Shown here piece by piece: positions 22,243-33,310 of a DNA stretch of 64,000 bases; the first letter of the stretch is position 1, and each line of letters begins with the position of its first letter. Position numbers and translations under genes: made by a program. The stretch comes from Cydia pomonella (Eukaryota > Arthropoda > Insecta > Lepidoptera > Tortricidae), in assembly GCF_033807575.1 (NCBI RefSeq), contig NC_084725.1, positions 10,265,001-10,329,000 of the forward strand. The letters run 5' to 3'. The notes under the pieces are model-generated. The model worked only from the letters and a program-made list of their open reading frames with translations. It made no database searches and was not told the DNA's origin.

Positions 22243-22437
22243 CCACTAATTTCGGTGAAGTAAAACATCGTGAGGAAACCTGCATACATCTGCGAAGAAA
22301 TTCAAAGGTGTGTGTGAAGTCCCCAATCCGCATTGGGCTAGCGTGGGGAATATAGCCCGAGCCCTCTCGCATATGAGAGGAGGCCTGTGCCCAGCAGTGG
22401 GACGTATATAGGCTGAATTAGTATTATTTTGAAAATG
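22243..22437 (+). mobile_element. SINE family D, 3' portion
   Basis: It contains TTTCGGTGAAGTAAAACATC, GAAGTCCCCAATCCGCATTG, then GAGGAGGCCTGTGCCCAGCA and GTGGGACGTATATAGGCTGA. The tRNA-like head is missing. It preserves the uninterrupted form of the SINE seen at 2126-2485. Confidence 0.8.
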
Positions 22438-22470
22438 AGATAACTTGCTGAACTGATCCGAACGAATATG

Positions 22471-22769
22471 TAAAAAACCGGTCAAGTGAGAGTTCATTTT
22501 ACTCGCGCACCGAGGGTTCAAACTTTGAATTATATCGTGTAGCTATAAAGGCGAATGACTTTTAAACAGAAGTACCTATACTAAGTTTAATTGTCTACAG
22601 CGCCATCTATCTAATGTGTCTGGATTAGCGTTGTTCATAACTATTCCAAATAAATCGATAGCTTAAGTGATTCTTGAGATATTTAGCGATGTGACAGACA
22701 GACAGACGGACGTACAATGTCGCACCATAAGGGTTCCTTTTGTACCTTCTTGATACGGAACCCTAAAAC
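22471..22769 (+). mobile_element. GGTTCCGTA repeat (family C), short form
   Basis: It begins AAAAAACCGGTCAAGTGAGA and ends TACGGAACCCTAAAACC, with a GACAGACAGACAGACGGACG core at about 22692. It is diverged near the left end. Confidence 0.8.
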
Positions 22770-23685
22770 CACTTAAACTTTTGTACGTAGTGGCATAGTT
22801 ATAAGATTTTTTTTAAATTTGTAATAGAATGTAAGATTTGCGATATCATTATTTAATTTGCTAAGAAATTTCAATGAGCCTGTCCACTTATAATTTATTT
22901 TTCATAAATATTCAACAGGAACATTACCATACAGTTTCATATTTTAATAAAATACCGCTAGAATATTTTTCATTTATTTTAAGTAGCCGGCAATTAGGTA
23001 GCCAAAATCATTTTGTGGAAATCAATGTAAATTTATCCGTTTTGATTGTCCTGAAGTGTAATTTCGTTTATTATATTACCCGTCGTTCAGATTGTTTCAA
23101 ACAAGTCAATAGTTCTTGATTGTTGTTTGTTAATTACAGTAGTAAATCACAAATAGTTTACGCTTGACGCAGGTAGTGGCACGCGCCGTTTTAGTTAACA
23201 ATGGACAAAGGATAAGCCGTTGGGAGCCAGCTACAAATCTAACAACTATACTCAATGTGTTAAATAGTAAATAAACTAATTCAATGTGGTCTAAATAGAA
23301 GAATCTGGAAGACTATTAAATAGTATAAAAACTTATGAACACGGTTTAACTCACTCACTTAATACTTTTTGCCACCAAGGCGCCATACATTCCATGACTG
23401 GAGCAAAAAAACACAATTTTCATTGGTTAATAATATTAAAACCAATTGCAGTAGCTTTCATTAAATAAATAGAAAACATAAAGGACGAATTGGATATTCA
23501 ACTTTAAAGCGTAAAGCAGTAGAAATTTTACAGGTGTCGGTGAAATATCAAAAACACTCCAAATTTTCTCTTAAATGTTCCATGATTGGTGCCGTTAACA
23601 TATAGTGATACACCGACTACTCGGAGTACGCGTTTGACAAACGATTCAAATACGAGTACAATTGATGTCGTAACTACATAGTTTC
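22770..23685. other. AT-rich non-coding stretch
   Basis: No gene, RNA or recognisable repeat seen. The 81-residue frame at 22874-23119 has no recognisable motif. Confidence 0.4.
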
Positions 23686-23689
23686 ATCT

Positions 23690-23816
23690 TTATCTTCTTC
23701 TTCTTCAGTCGGTCTCTCAATGCTGAGGATCGTGACATCATGTCCTTCTGTTGAAGACCAGATTCCTCCATAGGCTTCTATTCCTCGCCAAGCGCATGGC
23801 CTCGTGCAGTTTTAAT
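23690..23816 (-). pseudogene. LINE C-terminal remnant
   Basis: The minus strand reads LHEAMRLARNRSLWRNLVFN followed by RRT and a stop, then a GAAGAAGAAGAAGATAAAG tail. This resembles the last codons and tail of a LINE polyprotein copy. Very short; clade not determined. Confidence 0.55.
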
Positions 23817-24600
23817 TGCTTAGGTGCAGTGATTTGAGCACACCATCTTCCTCTTTATAGTCCTGGGTATTATCCTCAAAATAAACTAAATGCGCGAGCC
23901 ACGTAATATGATTTATATTCTGCTACAATCTACCTTTTCATACTGCGAGAAAACTTCACAGTTTTATAGACAAAGTAGACAAACTACCTTGTTCGAGCTC
24001 ACCGAGTGGGAATCATTGGATCAATCACGGATACTGCAAAATGGAACTCCAATGCGATACCCGGTATTTGCGGTTTAAGTTTCCACAATAACTTTACACA
24101 GAGCATGTCAGAGGCGCCGCTTGGCTTTCTGACCGCTATCGCTATAAATATTTTCGACGTTTTTCTTCCATAAATGTTAGGTACTTGTTATCACGTTGGG
24201 ACGTATACTAGAATTATTAAACGACTGTCGTAAGGAATATAGAAATGAGATATTTGACGTTTTTACATTTTAATATTACTTTATCCTTACCATACGAAGG
24301 TCGAGGAGATCGTAAAGTTAAGTCCGGATTTGCCCTGAGGATCGTGAAGTTAAGAATATCGGCACAATGTGGATTTTAATTCTTTTGTGCTGAGCGTTCC
24401 GACTGAACACCTAGCGACCTTCGCCAAGGAGGAGTTTTGGTCGAAGAGTGTCAAGTTCCGGCGGTTCCGCGGCCGGCTCCCTGACACTGCGGGGTTGCAA
24501 ACTGCATCGCAGCCATAATTGTGTGTTTTTAGATATATTTTATACTAATATATATGCTAGTTTATAAGGTATTTATCGAAGGGCTAATAGTTGCCTGAAA
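23817..24600. other. non-coding stretch
   Basis: No gene seen. 24390-24520 is GC-rich (GGCCGGCTCCCTGACACTGC) compared with its surroundings and may be a piece of another LINE; I could read no protein from it. Confidence 0.4.
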
Positions 24601-24611
24601 ATAAAGATTTT

Positions 24612-24705
24612 AGGCAAAAACGGCGTTGCAGGTGTCCATGGGAGTCGGTAATTGCTTAGCATCAGGCGATTCGTCTGCTGGTTTGACTCCTATATTATAA
24701 AAAAG
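24612..24705 (+). mobile_element. CR1-like LINE 3' end (family G)
   Basis: GTTGCAGGTGTCCATGGGAG, then ATCAGGCGATTCGTCTGCTG and TTTGACTCCTATATTATAAA. Same type of 3' end as 37286-37615 and 40852-41003. Confidence 0.6.
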
Positions 24706-25600
24706 ATCAGTTTTGGTTGCGAAGTCGATCAATAAACCCTGGTACTATGTACTACTGATACTTTGTTCTGTATTGTTTAGACATCTACTTATTCGATAGG
24801 GCCTGATTAAAATTGAACAAAAGTTGTCATAACAGGCGTTTTTAAATGCGAACAGTGGGACGGTTTTTTTTCCACGCTGTCCTCTCTGCTATCTACTCTG
24901 TGCCTCACACGTTTCGTATAACGCAGATATAATTTCAAAACTAGGCCAAACTGATGCGCTTGTATTGATTATACTTCCTTTGATGCACTTCCAATTGATA
25001 CGTCTATCAAACATACAGGTGATACGGTATACAGTTGGAATTGGAGGTGGTTATCTACTATGATAATGTTTAATTGTTTTGACAGAACGTTCACTGATGT
25101 CCGGTTTATAGTTGAACGGTTGAAGTATAGCCTCGTGCCCGCCCACCATGCAAAATTTTAGCTAAGGAACTTTAAATCTAATTTAATTATTATTTTATTT
25201 TGTTTTTAATTAGGTTGATTTTAATTTGTTCGAATATTTTATGAGACAAATGAAATACTACTTTGTTTGTTTTCAATGAAGGTAGACATTCCATCAAAAC
25301 GGAGTGTACATCCTAATGTACATTGGGAGGCACGAGGATAGCATAGGTTTTACGAATAGTGTCAAATCTTTTTTTCTTTTTTTGTAAGTTCATGGCCTGG
25401 ATGCTATGCCCTATTCAGCCAAATCTCATAGAACAAAACTAAAGACAACTAAAACCTATGCTGGCGCCATGTATAAATCTTTGATAGTTACCAATCCCAA
25501 TATTGTGAGATTGTTTTTCTGACAATTGCCACAATCCTTACCTATTTTTTAAAGAAAAATTCAGAGAATATATCCAATGTCGAGTTACATCATTTCCTTA
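24706..25600. other. non-coding stretch
   Basis: No gene seen. A/T-rich with no repeat matched elsewhere in the window. Confidence 0.4.
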
Positions 25601-25607
25601 CTTACTG

Positions 25608-25765
25608 CAGTGGCGTGACACCCAAAGTGGATCTTGGCCGCCGACACCAAAGACCGCCATGCTTCTCTTTCGAAAGCCGTTCCTGTCCAATCGACGGCGC
25701 CGAGTTCGCTAATATATTTTTGCACTTCGTCTCGCCAGCGGTACGTGGCACGCCCAGACGGTCTT
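25608..25765 (-). pseudogene. LINE reverse-transcriptase C-terminal end
   Basis: The minus strand encodes SGRATYRWRDEVQKYISELG, then DWTGTAFEREAWRSLVSAAK and IHFGCHATAVSK. It is the same C-terminal module as 21411-21562 but a different subfamily, followed by a GTAAGTAAGG tail. No upstream polymerase sequence is present. Confidence 0.75.
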
Positions 25766-25848
25766 CAGCCATTTCATACCTACTCCAGAGTACGCGAGTA
25801 ACATACTATTACAGGGACTTCTGGGTGCCATCTTTACTATATTTTATG

Positions 25849-26200
25849 TACAAGCTTTTTATTTTAACTTGCAATGTAACTACGTATGTTTGTACGGGTC
25901 AAATCTTACAAGATAAATTTGACCCACTTTCCAGCTTCCGATGAAACTGAAATTTTGCTTATATATGTAAGTCGGGTGACAATGCAATATTATGGTACCA
26001 TCGAACTGATCTGATGATTGAGACAGGAGGTAGCCATAGGAACTCTGTGATAATTTGATAAAACAACGCAACTTAATTGTGTTTGAGGTTTTTAAATTGT
26101 CTCGATGAGTATTAGTTGCCTGTGGAAAGAAAAGCACAGTCAGCTACAAAAACTTGTACCAAAAAGGAGATTTTTTCCAAAATTTTATCGACTTATTTCG
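25849..26200 (+). repeat. family A dispersed repeat, copy 2
   Basis: Begins TACAAGCTTTTTATTTTAAC. The hairpin GGGTCAAAT...ATTTGACCC is intact at 25897-25926. The body TTCCGATGAAACTGAAATTT then TGATTGAGACAGGAGGTAGC and GTCTCGATGAGTATTAGTTG matches the other copies. It has an 11-base insertion (AATTTGATAAA) near 26052 relative to copy 1. Confidence 0.75.
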
Positions 26201-26420
26201 CACTTAATTTACATAAATACAATACTCTAAAAGACGTTGCCTACCTTTGTAAGTGTTCGTTGGTACAAAATCAACATCCTTTCTGGCAAGCAAGCCATGG
26301 CACTAAATAAAATCTAAAATCGATTCAACATCTTAACTAAATATTTTTAAACCGTTCAATTTGCTACAAAATGCTCTCCAGTGTACCAGCAAGGCGTACA
26401 GTGAAGTGAATTTAAATTAT

Positions 26421-26790
26421 CGATTACGAAGGTAGACAAAGGGGCAGTCAGTAAAGAATCTTGAGCGATACCGCGTCATGCGCACGCTTTGATGCAGATT
26501 AGGGATGTAATTTATCGGTAAATATCGATAACTTAATAGTTGCCGTTTAGATAACGGAATAGTCAGTGATGAATCTTGAGCAATCCTGCGTCATGCGCAC
26601 GCTTTGTTGCAGATGTGGATGGGATTTATTGGTAAAATATCGATAATTTTATATAATCGATTATAAAGGTGGACAAAGGGGCAGTCAGTAAAGAATCTTG
26701 ACGATCCCACGACATGCGCACGTTTTTATGAAGATTAAAGATGGGACAGATCGGTAAATATCCGTAAAGAACTAACCCTAAAAATAGTAG
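26421..26790 (+). repeat. three-unit tandem repeat, period about 115-122 bp
   Basis: AGTCAGTAAAGAATCTTGA starts at 26446, AGTCAGTGATGAATCTTGA at 26561, and AGTCAGTAAAGAATCTTGA at 26683. Each unit continues with a GCGTCATGCGCACG-like block, then GATGGGA or GATGTAA and a TTATCGGTAAATATCGATAA-like block. The units differ from each other by roughly one base in ten to one in five by eye. A degenerate partial unit may follow at 26880. Confidence 0.85.
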
Positions 26791-27169
26791 AATAAGGATT
26801 CTCTTTAGAAGTCAGGAAGAGATATTCAAAATTCATTTAAAATATAAAATAAGATTCCATCTAATGAGGTACAGATTAGTCGATTATGAAGATAAACAAT
26901 AAAGTTCACTCAGTCGCTGCACACGCAGTTTTTTTTTTTTATCATTGTTTAATGCTAAATTAAAATATTCTACTTCGTGAAAATAAATGATTCAATTACA
27001 TTTAGCAAACTATTAATAAAAGGACAGTAATCTAAAATACATATATACCAAAACAAAAATATCAAAACTATCTGTCACTGTTTTTTTTGCAGACATGTTA
27101 TATATTTTGTGCTTCTTTGTGAAATGCAATAATTCTGGTCGATATGTATATAAAAGATAAAAACGTAGA

Positions 27170-27305
27170 AAACATCCATAACATCCATAACTCAGGAACA
27201 AATACTCGTATGTATGATGAACGCACAAATAAATGCCCTTACCAGGATTTGAACCCGGGATTTTCGTAGGCAAGGTCGCTACCTACCGACTAGGCTAGTA
27301 GGTCA
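27170..27305 (-). mobile_element. tRNA-derived SINE (family E), 5' portion
   Basis: The minus strand starts with a tRNA-like head: A-box-like TAGCCTAGTCGG (about 27290), B box GGGTTCAAATCC (about 27250), then TGGTAAGGGCATTTATTTGT. It is truncated after CATAACTCAGG-type sequence near 27180. Confidence 0.8.
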
Positions 27306-28430
27306 TTATATAAATGTAATGTAATATTGTAATGATATATATTGGCATTAAAGGAAAATACATTTAGGTGTTGAAGTCCCTGACTTCTGAGCTAGGTAAA
27401 AACCTGTGTTACAGAAGTTAGTGTCTAATGTATTTTTACAGGATAAGACTGATCAGAATTTTCTCATAGCGAAGTTTAAATCAATCGATTATTTTCATCG
27501 ATAAATTAGCAACTAGTCCAACCCTGGCCCGAGCTAAAATAAGAACACCGCCACCCGAGGTCTTTTATTTTGAAGTCGGTTCAAGCGATCTAAGCTTTAA
27601 GCTATAATAATGTGTGCTTTAAACTTGTTTGCGGGCTTAAAGCAGCGAAATATTGTTGCGGAAGACAAGCGGTTTTCCGGTTTTTTATTCTAGAAATTTG
27701 TGAACAAGCATAAGTTAACGGTTACAGTTTGTTTTTTGACTTTAGCTCTATAGAAAAAAACCACATACATAGGTCTAAAAATCACTTTAAAAAATTCTAA
27801 CAATTTATGCACGAGAGCTAAAAATATGAAAATTGCTTCAAAAATGCGCTTTGCTTCAGAAACTCATTGATTACTTTTTTGTTAAATTTTACAACAAATT
27901 CAAATTCAAAAACGTGATATGTATTTAAATAAAAGTAAACAAACAATTTGCACACTTTCGGGTGCCAACCAACCAAATACAAAACCGCCTGGATCTGTCA
28001 CTGAACGACCCGACTTTAACCTACATTATTTGATCATGTAATGTTTTCATCTACCCTCCACTGACTTGAGGAGCCATTTAAGGGGAGATTTTTACTTTTA
28101 TTTAAATACCTAAAGATACAGAGTATAGTTCACTGTTTTGCATCCATTTCTCATCACGAAAAAAAGGATGGCGATGGCAATTCAATGCGTAGGCAAAAAT
28201 CTATGGCCCTAATTAAAAAGCCGACTTTAAAAATAAACCATACACATCACAAACAGACAGACGGACAGACGTCCTTGTCAATTAAACGGCTGAGTTATTA
28301 TTCCATTGCACGCGAGTTCGGTCTCCGGCCATGTATGTAAATCTTCTTGAATTATTCATGTTTTTTTGTTCTGTTAGTTTTATTTTTATGCTATGAGCAT
28401 GGAAAGTAAAGTTTTTAGTGAAGATAAAGA
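27306..28430. other. non-coding stretch
   Basis: No gene seen. 28252-28280 has a lone GACAGACGGACAGACG core like family C but lacks its ends. 27486-27530 (CGATAAATTAGCAACTAGTC) looks like a MITE end without a partner. Confidence 0.4.
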
Positions 28431-28570
28431 TAGTTTATTTTCCAAGGCATATTACAATGCGCTTATGAACGTCAAATAAAGCTACGACGGCTCTAACCCT
28501 ACACCTCTGACCCGAGAAGATCTAAATCCCTCCTAAATTGTAGGATGGTATCCCAATATGGGGCCGGCAA
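28430..28570 (-). mobile_element. possible LINE 3' end
   Basis: On the minus strand the segment ends AATAAACTATCTTTATCTTC. The interior (TAACCCTACACCTCTGACCC) is GC-richer than its flanks. No protein could be read. Low confidence. Confidence 0.3.
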
Positions 28571-28801
28571 GAAAGTCGGCTAGTAGTAGCTCGAAAACTA
28601 GTTAGTGATAGGTAAAAATTAGGTATTTTAGTAAGACTATGGCCAACAATCTTAGAAAATCGGACAGGCTATACAAACACGTGTAAAAGCAATATATTTG
28701 TATATGCAAAATAATATTTTCGCTTAAGTTTTCTAATCCCACCTAGTTTAAGACAAATGGAAAAATAAGTACTTACTAAAACCCATTTAGATTCTCAAAC
28801 C

Positions 28802-29004
28802 TTTTTAGGGTTCCGTACCCAAAGGGTAAAACGGGACCCTATTACTAAGACTCCGTCTGTCCGTCCGTCTGTCACCAGGCTGTATCTCATGAACCGTGAT
28901 AGCTAGACAGTTGAAATTTTCACAGATGATGTATTTCTGTTGCCGCTATAACAACAAATCCTAAAAAGTACGGAACCCTCGGTGGGCGAGTCCGACTGGT
29001 TTTT
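28802..29004 (-). mobile_element. GGTTCCGTA repeat (family C), short form
   Basis: It begins TTTTTAGGGTTCCGTACCCA, has the core GTCTGTCCGTCCGTCTGTC and ends CGGAACCCTCGGTGGGCGAG then CCGACTGGTTTTT. A well-preserved short copy. Confidence 0.85.
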
Positions 29005-29212
29005 AATCTTAAACTGTAAGTATTAAAATCAAACAAATACGTTTGTAAATCTTCGAAATTGCTAAATAATTTATTGTAATAAATGGCTCTTTGGGCATTG
29101 GTTTTATTGGACATTATGTTTGTGTTTGCCATTTATACAGTTATATCTAGTAAGAAACCAGCATTTCGCATTTGCAACAGATACGACACATCACAGAACT
29201 AAACCCCAAATA

Positions 29213-29435
29213 GTACATTACGATACAAGTGCGAAAAATAGGAAATTCGAAACAAGTGGCGATAAATTAAAACACGACCGAAGGGAGTGTTTTAAATCGA
29301 CACGAGTTGGGAATTAACTATTCGCACATGTATTGTACTACGTTTTACAGTACAAGCCTTTAAATGTTCGACAGAGTAACGTAATGTGCTAATTTTCGCA
29401 TTAGTGCGGCAAAGTAGCACCATATGTACTGTAAA
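29213..29435 (+). mobile_element. dumbbell fold-back repeat, copy 3
   Basis: Starts GTACATTACGATACAAGTGC and ends CATATGTACTGTAAA. The second hairpin has a deletion, with ACAGTACAAGCC in place of ACAGTACATATGGCC. The rest matches copy 1 closely. Confidence 0.75.
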
Positions 29436-29805
29436 AGTTCCTAAAGCCTACCAATCCAGTAAAGTTTACATGCGTCCATATAAAACAGACTATATATAAA
29501 GTAAAGACGCTAAAGCACGAATGATTTCGTACATTAAGGTGAAGTACCTAAGTAAGTCTTATGTGTCGATAGTAAGGCATGTAATACCTTCTGAAGCTAA
29601 GTAATATCTAGGAGTAAACGTCATTTCCATTGCTGACCGAGCACGAGTGTAAACCTCCTGGAACGTATAGTTAAGCCGGCCACTCACAATCCTGCCGCAG
29701 TGCCGATATCGTGATTCTAAAATCGCCCCTGAAATTGGGAAGAGTGGATTTGGTACTCGTAAATACATAGGTGGTAATAGCGAGTGACGTTTTTAGTTCC
29801 CTAGA
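29436..29805. other. non-coding stretch
   Basis: No gene or recognisable repeat seen. Confidence 0.4.
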
Positions 29806-29807
29806 TC

Positions 29808-30163
29808 TTTTTTTTTATACTACGTCGGTGGCAACCAAGCATACGGCCCGCCTGATGGTAAGCAGTCTCCGTAGCATATGTACGCCTGCAACTCCAGAGG
29901 AGTTACATGCGCGTTGCCGACCCTAAACCCGCCCCCCCTCGTTGAGCTCTGGCAACCTTACTCACCGGCAGGAACACAACACTATGCGTAGGGTCTAGTG
30001 TTATTTGACTGCTGTTTTCTGTAAGGTGGAGGTACTTCCCCAGTTGGGCTCTGCTCTAGATCTGGAATGACATCCACTGGCTGTGCCCTACGACACAAAG
30101 CGAGATGACATTCACAATGCCCATACCTCTCTTTTGGACGTAGTTTAAGGACGTACCCGGGTC
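29808..30163 (-). mobile_element. CR1-like LINE 3' end (family F)
   Basis: The minus strand matches 20245-20606 from the GGTATGGGCATTGTGAATGT end to the GCGGGCCGTATGCTTGGTTG end and a short A-run. It carries the segment TGTCGTAGGGCACAGCCAGT where the 20.3 kb copy has its palindrome. Non-coding. Confidence 0.8.
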
Positions 30164-30357
30164 CAAGATCGTCCCGATTATTCTGTAAGATTGTCACTTA
30201 TCTCGCGCGATTGGGACAATTTCATTGCAGATACTGGAGGTATTCTCATATACACACATTGGACAAATTTAGGCCAAAAGGGACTCGACTTTCACACAAA
30301 CAGGAGCGCGAGCGTTCACATACACAGACGGCGGCAGGCAGAAATTAGATAATAATT

Positions 30358-30640
30358 CTTTTTTTATACACGTGGGTGGGCCGCCATCAGGCAGGCACCA
30401 TCAGGTTACCATCAGGTAGGCAGTCACTGTAGCCTATGGACGCCTGCAACTCCAGAGGTGTAAATGTGCGTTGCCGAACCTAACACCGGCACCTTACTCA
30501 CCGGCAGAAACACAACACTATGAGTAAGGTCTACTGTTATTTGGCTGCGGTTTTCTGTAAGGGCTCTAGATCTGGAATGACATCCGCTGTGCTGTGCCCT
30601 ACCACACAAAGCGAGACGCCATCCACAGTGCCCATATGAT
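30358..30640 (-). mobile_element. CR1-like LINE 3' end (family F), second neighbouring copy
   Basis: It holds the empty site (minus strand TTTGTGTGGTAGGGCACAGC) for the palindrome at 20316-20356. Near 30385-30420 a CCATCAGG unit is repeated three times, a small local expansion. Internal deletions shorten this copy. Confidence 0.8.
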
Positions 30641-30743
30641 ACCTCTCTTAACATTTTCTCTTCTACACTGTCATGTGTAGTGAAATCTGAGAAGTCCTCA
30701 AATTGCTCCGACCGTATTCAATCGCAGGTTTGTGAGTGGCTTA

Positions 30744-30898
30744 CAGTGGCGGCGCGTCACAAATATTCGTAGGGAACCCGGAGCTAATTTTGCTTTCCTT
30801 TTCTCCATGAACCGATTGTGACAGTAACGGACGGACGGACAACGTACTGAAATTAGACAAGCCGGTGGGAATCGAGTTCTTTGAACGATCCGCCACTG
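30744..30898. mobile_element. 155-bp hAT-like MITE with exact 8-bp target duplication
   Basis: GTGGCTTA stands at 30736-30743 and again at 30899-30906. The element ends are CAGTGGCGG and CCGCCACTG, exact 9-bp inverted repeats. An 8-bp duplication and a CAGTGGCG-type terminus are hAT hallmarks. It is non-coding; the 78-residue minus frame across it is incidental. Confidence 0.9.
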
Positions 30899-31046
30899 GT
30901 GGCTTAACGGATCTTATGTTACATTGGCGCCAACTTGGATCACCCTCACTCGCACAACCGTGTACTAACAGCAACACTGATCATTCTTAGACTTAATCTC
31001 CCTGTATTAACGTTTAAAATCGTTTAGCTATATACGTGCGTACACT

Positions 31047-31228
31047 AGACCAGGAGGATAATTCGAACTTGCATTTTGAAGGCAAAATTATGTAATTTTA
31101 TTTTCTTGCGTGTGTCTCGTTCGTGCCAATACATGAACGAACAAGCGCGAGCTACATGCATGCCCAAAGGGTAACAAAATGACATGATTTCGATATCTAA
31201 ATGTTAGTTCGAATTGGCTTCCAGGTGG
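31047..31228. mobile_element. probable MITE
   Basis: CCAGGAGGATAATTCGAACT on the left is mirrored by AGTTCGAATTGGCTTCCAGG on the right. The arms pair imperfectly and the interior is non-coding. No target duplication was resolved. Confidence 0.55.
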
Positions 31229-31490
31229 AAGATTGATTACGCTTCACATAGAAAAAGTAGCGTGAGGCGTTATATGGAGGTTTTATTTTTAGGTTCCAGA
31301 GTAGTTTATGTTGTTGGGAAGACAGAAGGGGCCTTTTTTGTGGTGTGGCAAATGAGCGAAGGGATCGTTCGGTACTTATATAGCTTTTAAGCGAATAGTC
31401 CGCCTGTTATCTGTCTCTATCTTTAATCAATTGTTTTTCTGTACAGTTTATTTTTTTGGAAGTGTGCATTTCGACACCTTTTATGGTCAA

Positions 31491-31815
31491 TAGCCGCGTA
31501 TCCTCTAGAGGCAGCCTCGGGTCGAGCGGCTGCAAGTAGATACGCTGCCTCATCCTGAGGCAGTACGTCGCGACACGAGGCAAATTCGTCGCCGCGAGCC
31601 GAGTCATATTTTGTCGGTTGCCGTGCTCATTCTACGCCGTGTATTTATTTGATGGGTCTTCATGGGATGGACTCGCACTCTGCGGAATTGCGGATGAAGC
31701 TAAGGCGACGCGCCTCGTAAAGTGCCTTGCCTCAGAGCCAGCGGCCTCAAACTGAGGCTATTTGCTTCAAGTCGAGGCTGCTCGGCCTGAGGCTGCTCTC
31801 ATGGATATGCGGCTA
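31491..31815. mobile_element. GC-rich fold-back element with many GAGGC motifs
   Basis: The ends TAGCCGCGTATCC and GGATATGCGGCTA are inverted with one difference, and the next blocks (AGAGGCAGCCTC and GAGGCTGCTCTC) also pair. Both arms carry many GAGGC or GCCTC pentamers (for example 31548-31562, 31730-31800), giving a base composition unlike the flanks. No coding capacity seen. Confidence 0.65.
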
Positions 31816-32815
31816 AGACATTGACATATAAGATCATATAAGGTCTCGGGAGTTTCAATACATTTGAAACGCCTAATTGTTTTTTTTTTACTTTCGACTA
31901 AACACGGCCACTGCTCAGCGTCGGTCTTGTCTTTATCATTGGATTTTCTATGATCTTGAACAGATTGTCATTCAACTTTGTTATAGGCACTTCCTTGTTG
32001 CGTCCTTCACGGTCACCTCTCAAGTATTGAGACACTATTTGAGACACTTGCTATTACAATACCTCAGTCAAGGCTTTTCCATTGTCGGACGAGGCCAGAG
32101 CACTGTTCAAGCTAGTACATAATATATAATATAATATATAATATATATGGCCTTAGTAATCGTAAATGAGTGTGATTGTATGTTGATTATAAGGAGCAAC
32201 ATTTTTTTTTAAAGAAGCTCTATGGTTTACGGTTTGTGCTAGTGCTGCCTCTGGCGGCAGGGCATTGCAGAATTGCTCCCTATTAACTGGTAGTGGACAT
32301 GGGATTAAAAATGTTTTAACTACTTCCAAACGGCCGAAGTTGCGGGCGGAAGCATTAGCCTGCGTCATAATACACATAATAGTTAACCAGTATTTATCTA
32401 GAAGGGTATAAGTCAGCCCGTTTGCTAATTTAGCCCTTTAGGCTAACCGTCGGTCGAGTTGGCTCGCCGCCCGTCGCATTTGGCAAGAACCAAATCATTG
32501 TTTATATTAAACCATCATGTTTACGTTGTATGTACATGTACATACAGAAACTCTGAAACGATCATTGGGCGAGCTTATGTCTTTGCCATAGTTAAGATTT
32601 AATCCGGCTGCCCATACAAACGTAGTCCCCATTTTCCTCTCTGGATATTGACTTTATTGAAAATATTTTAATACAATTTGATGGATGTCTTCGTTTTTTT
32701 TTATTGTAAGAGTTGGAAGCATTTTAACATTTGTATGGAATATAACATTTAAAACTTTCGCGTTTTGATTATATATTAAATCATATTTTATTCGGATTCG
32801 CTATAGACTCGGTTA
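31816..32815. other. non-coding stretch
   Basis: No gene seen. The frames at 31877-32122 and 32153-32377 have no recognisable domains. A TATAATATATAAT microsatellite-like run lies at 32121-32150. Confidence 0.4.
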
Positions 32816-32818
32816 TAA

Positions 32819-33025
32819 GGGCCTGTTTCACAATGTCCAAGTAAAGTATTGGATAGATAATTAACAAATAAACGAACTGCCAGATAAAACTTCCTGCAAA
32901 ACTTGGCACTTTATCTACCAGTTAAGGTTATTTGAAGATTGTGAAACGCTAACGATGGCTTTATTCGTCACATAAGTGTCAAGTAGCTTATTCAGGACTT
33001 TATCTGAACATTGTGAAACAGGCCC
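32819..33025. mobile_element. 207-bp Harbinger-like MITE with TAA target duplication
   Basis: TAA at 32816-32818 and 33026-33028 flanks the exact inverted ends GGGCCTGTTTCACAATGT and its complement (one difference). Internal direct and inverted copies of AAGTR...TTATCT are visible. TWA duplication and GGGCCTGTTTC-type ends fit PIF/Harbinger. Confidence 0.85.
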
Positions 33026-33159
33026 TAAATGTGATTAATTTATATGGAACTTGTTTTTCTCTCTTATAAAAATAAAAAAATGGATAAAGGTCAAACGCGG
33101 GACATAGCTATGGTGTCATTATGGTGGGGGTTATTATGGTGGTATGGTCACATTGAGTA

Positions 33160-33310
33160 ATAGTACATTGTGATACAAGTGTGCTAAGTTGGCCACTACA
33201 CACGAGGCGATATTGTGCGCGCGAGCTGCAAGCAAGCGCGCAATAAGAAAGCCGATGTGTGTAATTACCATAACACACGCGTTGCGTACGACGTTTTTCA
33301 ACACACTTGC
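33160..33310 (+). repeat. diverged dispersed repeat related to the dumbbell family edge
   Basis: AGTACATTGTGATACAAGTG resembles the start of the dumbbell family, but the sequence then differs: GGCGATATTGTGCGCGCGAG, and CAACACACTTGCGAGGAAAG. The open frames on both strands here (33134-33340, 33215-33424) show no recognisable domain. Confidence 0.4.

Noticed and set aside
26421..26790. CRISPR array
   Set aside because: The repeated blocks are long, diverged and spaced as a simple tandem array, in eukaryotic sequence. There are no uniform short repeats with unique spacers.
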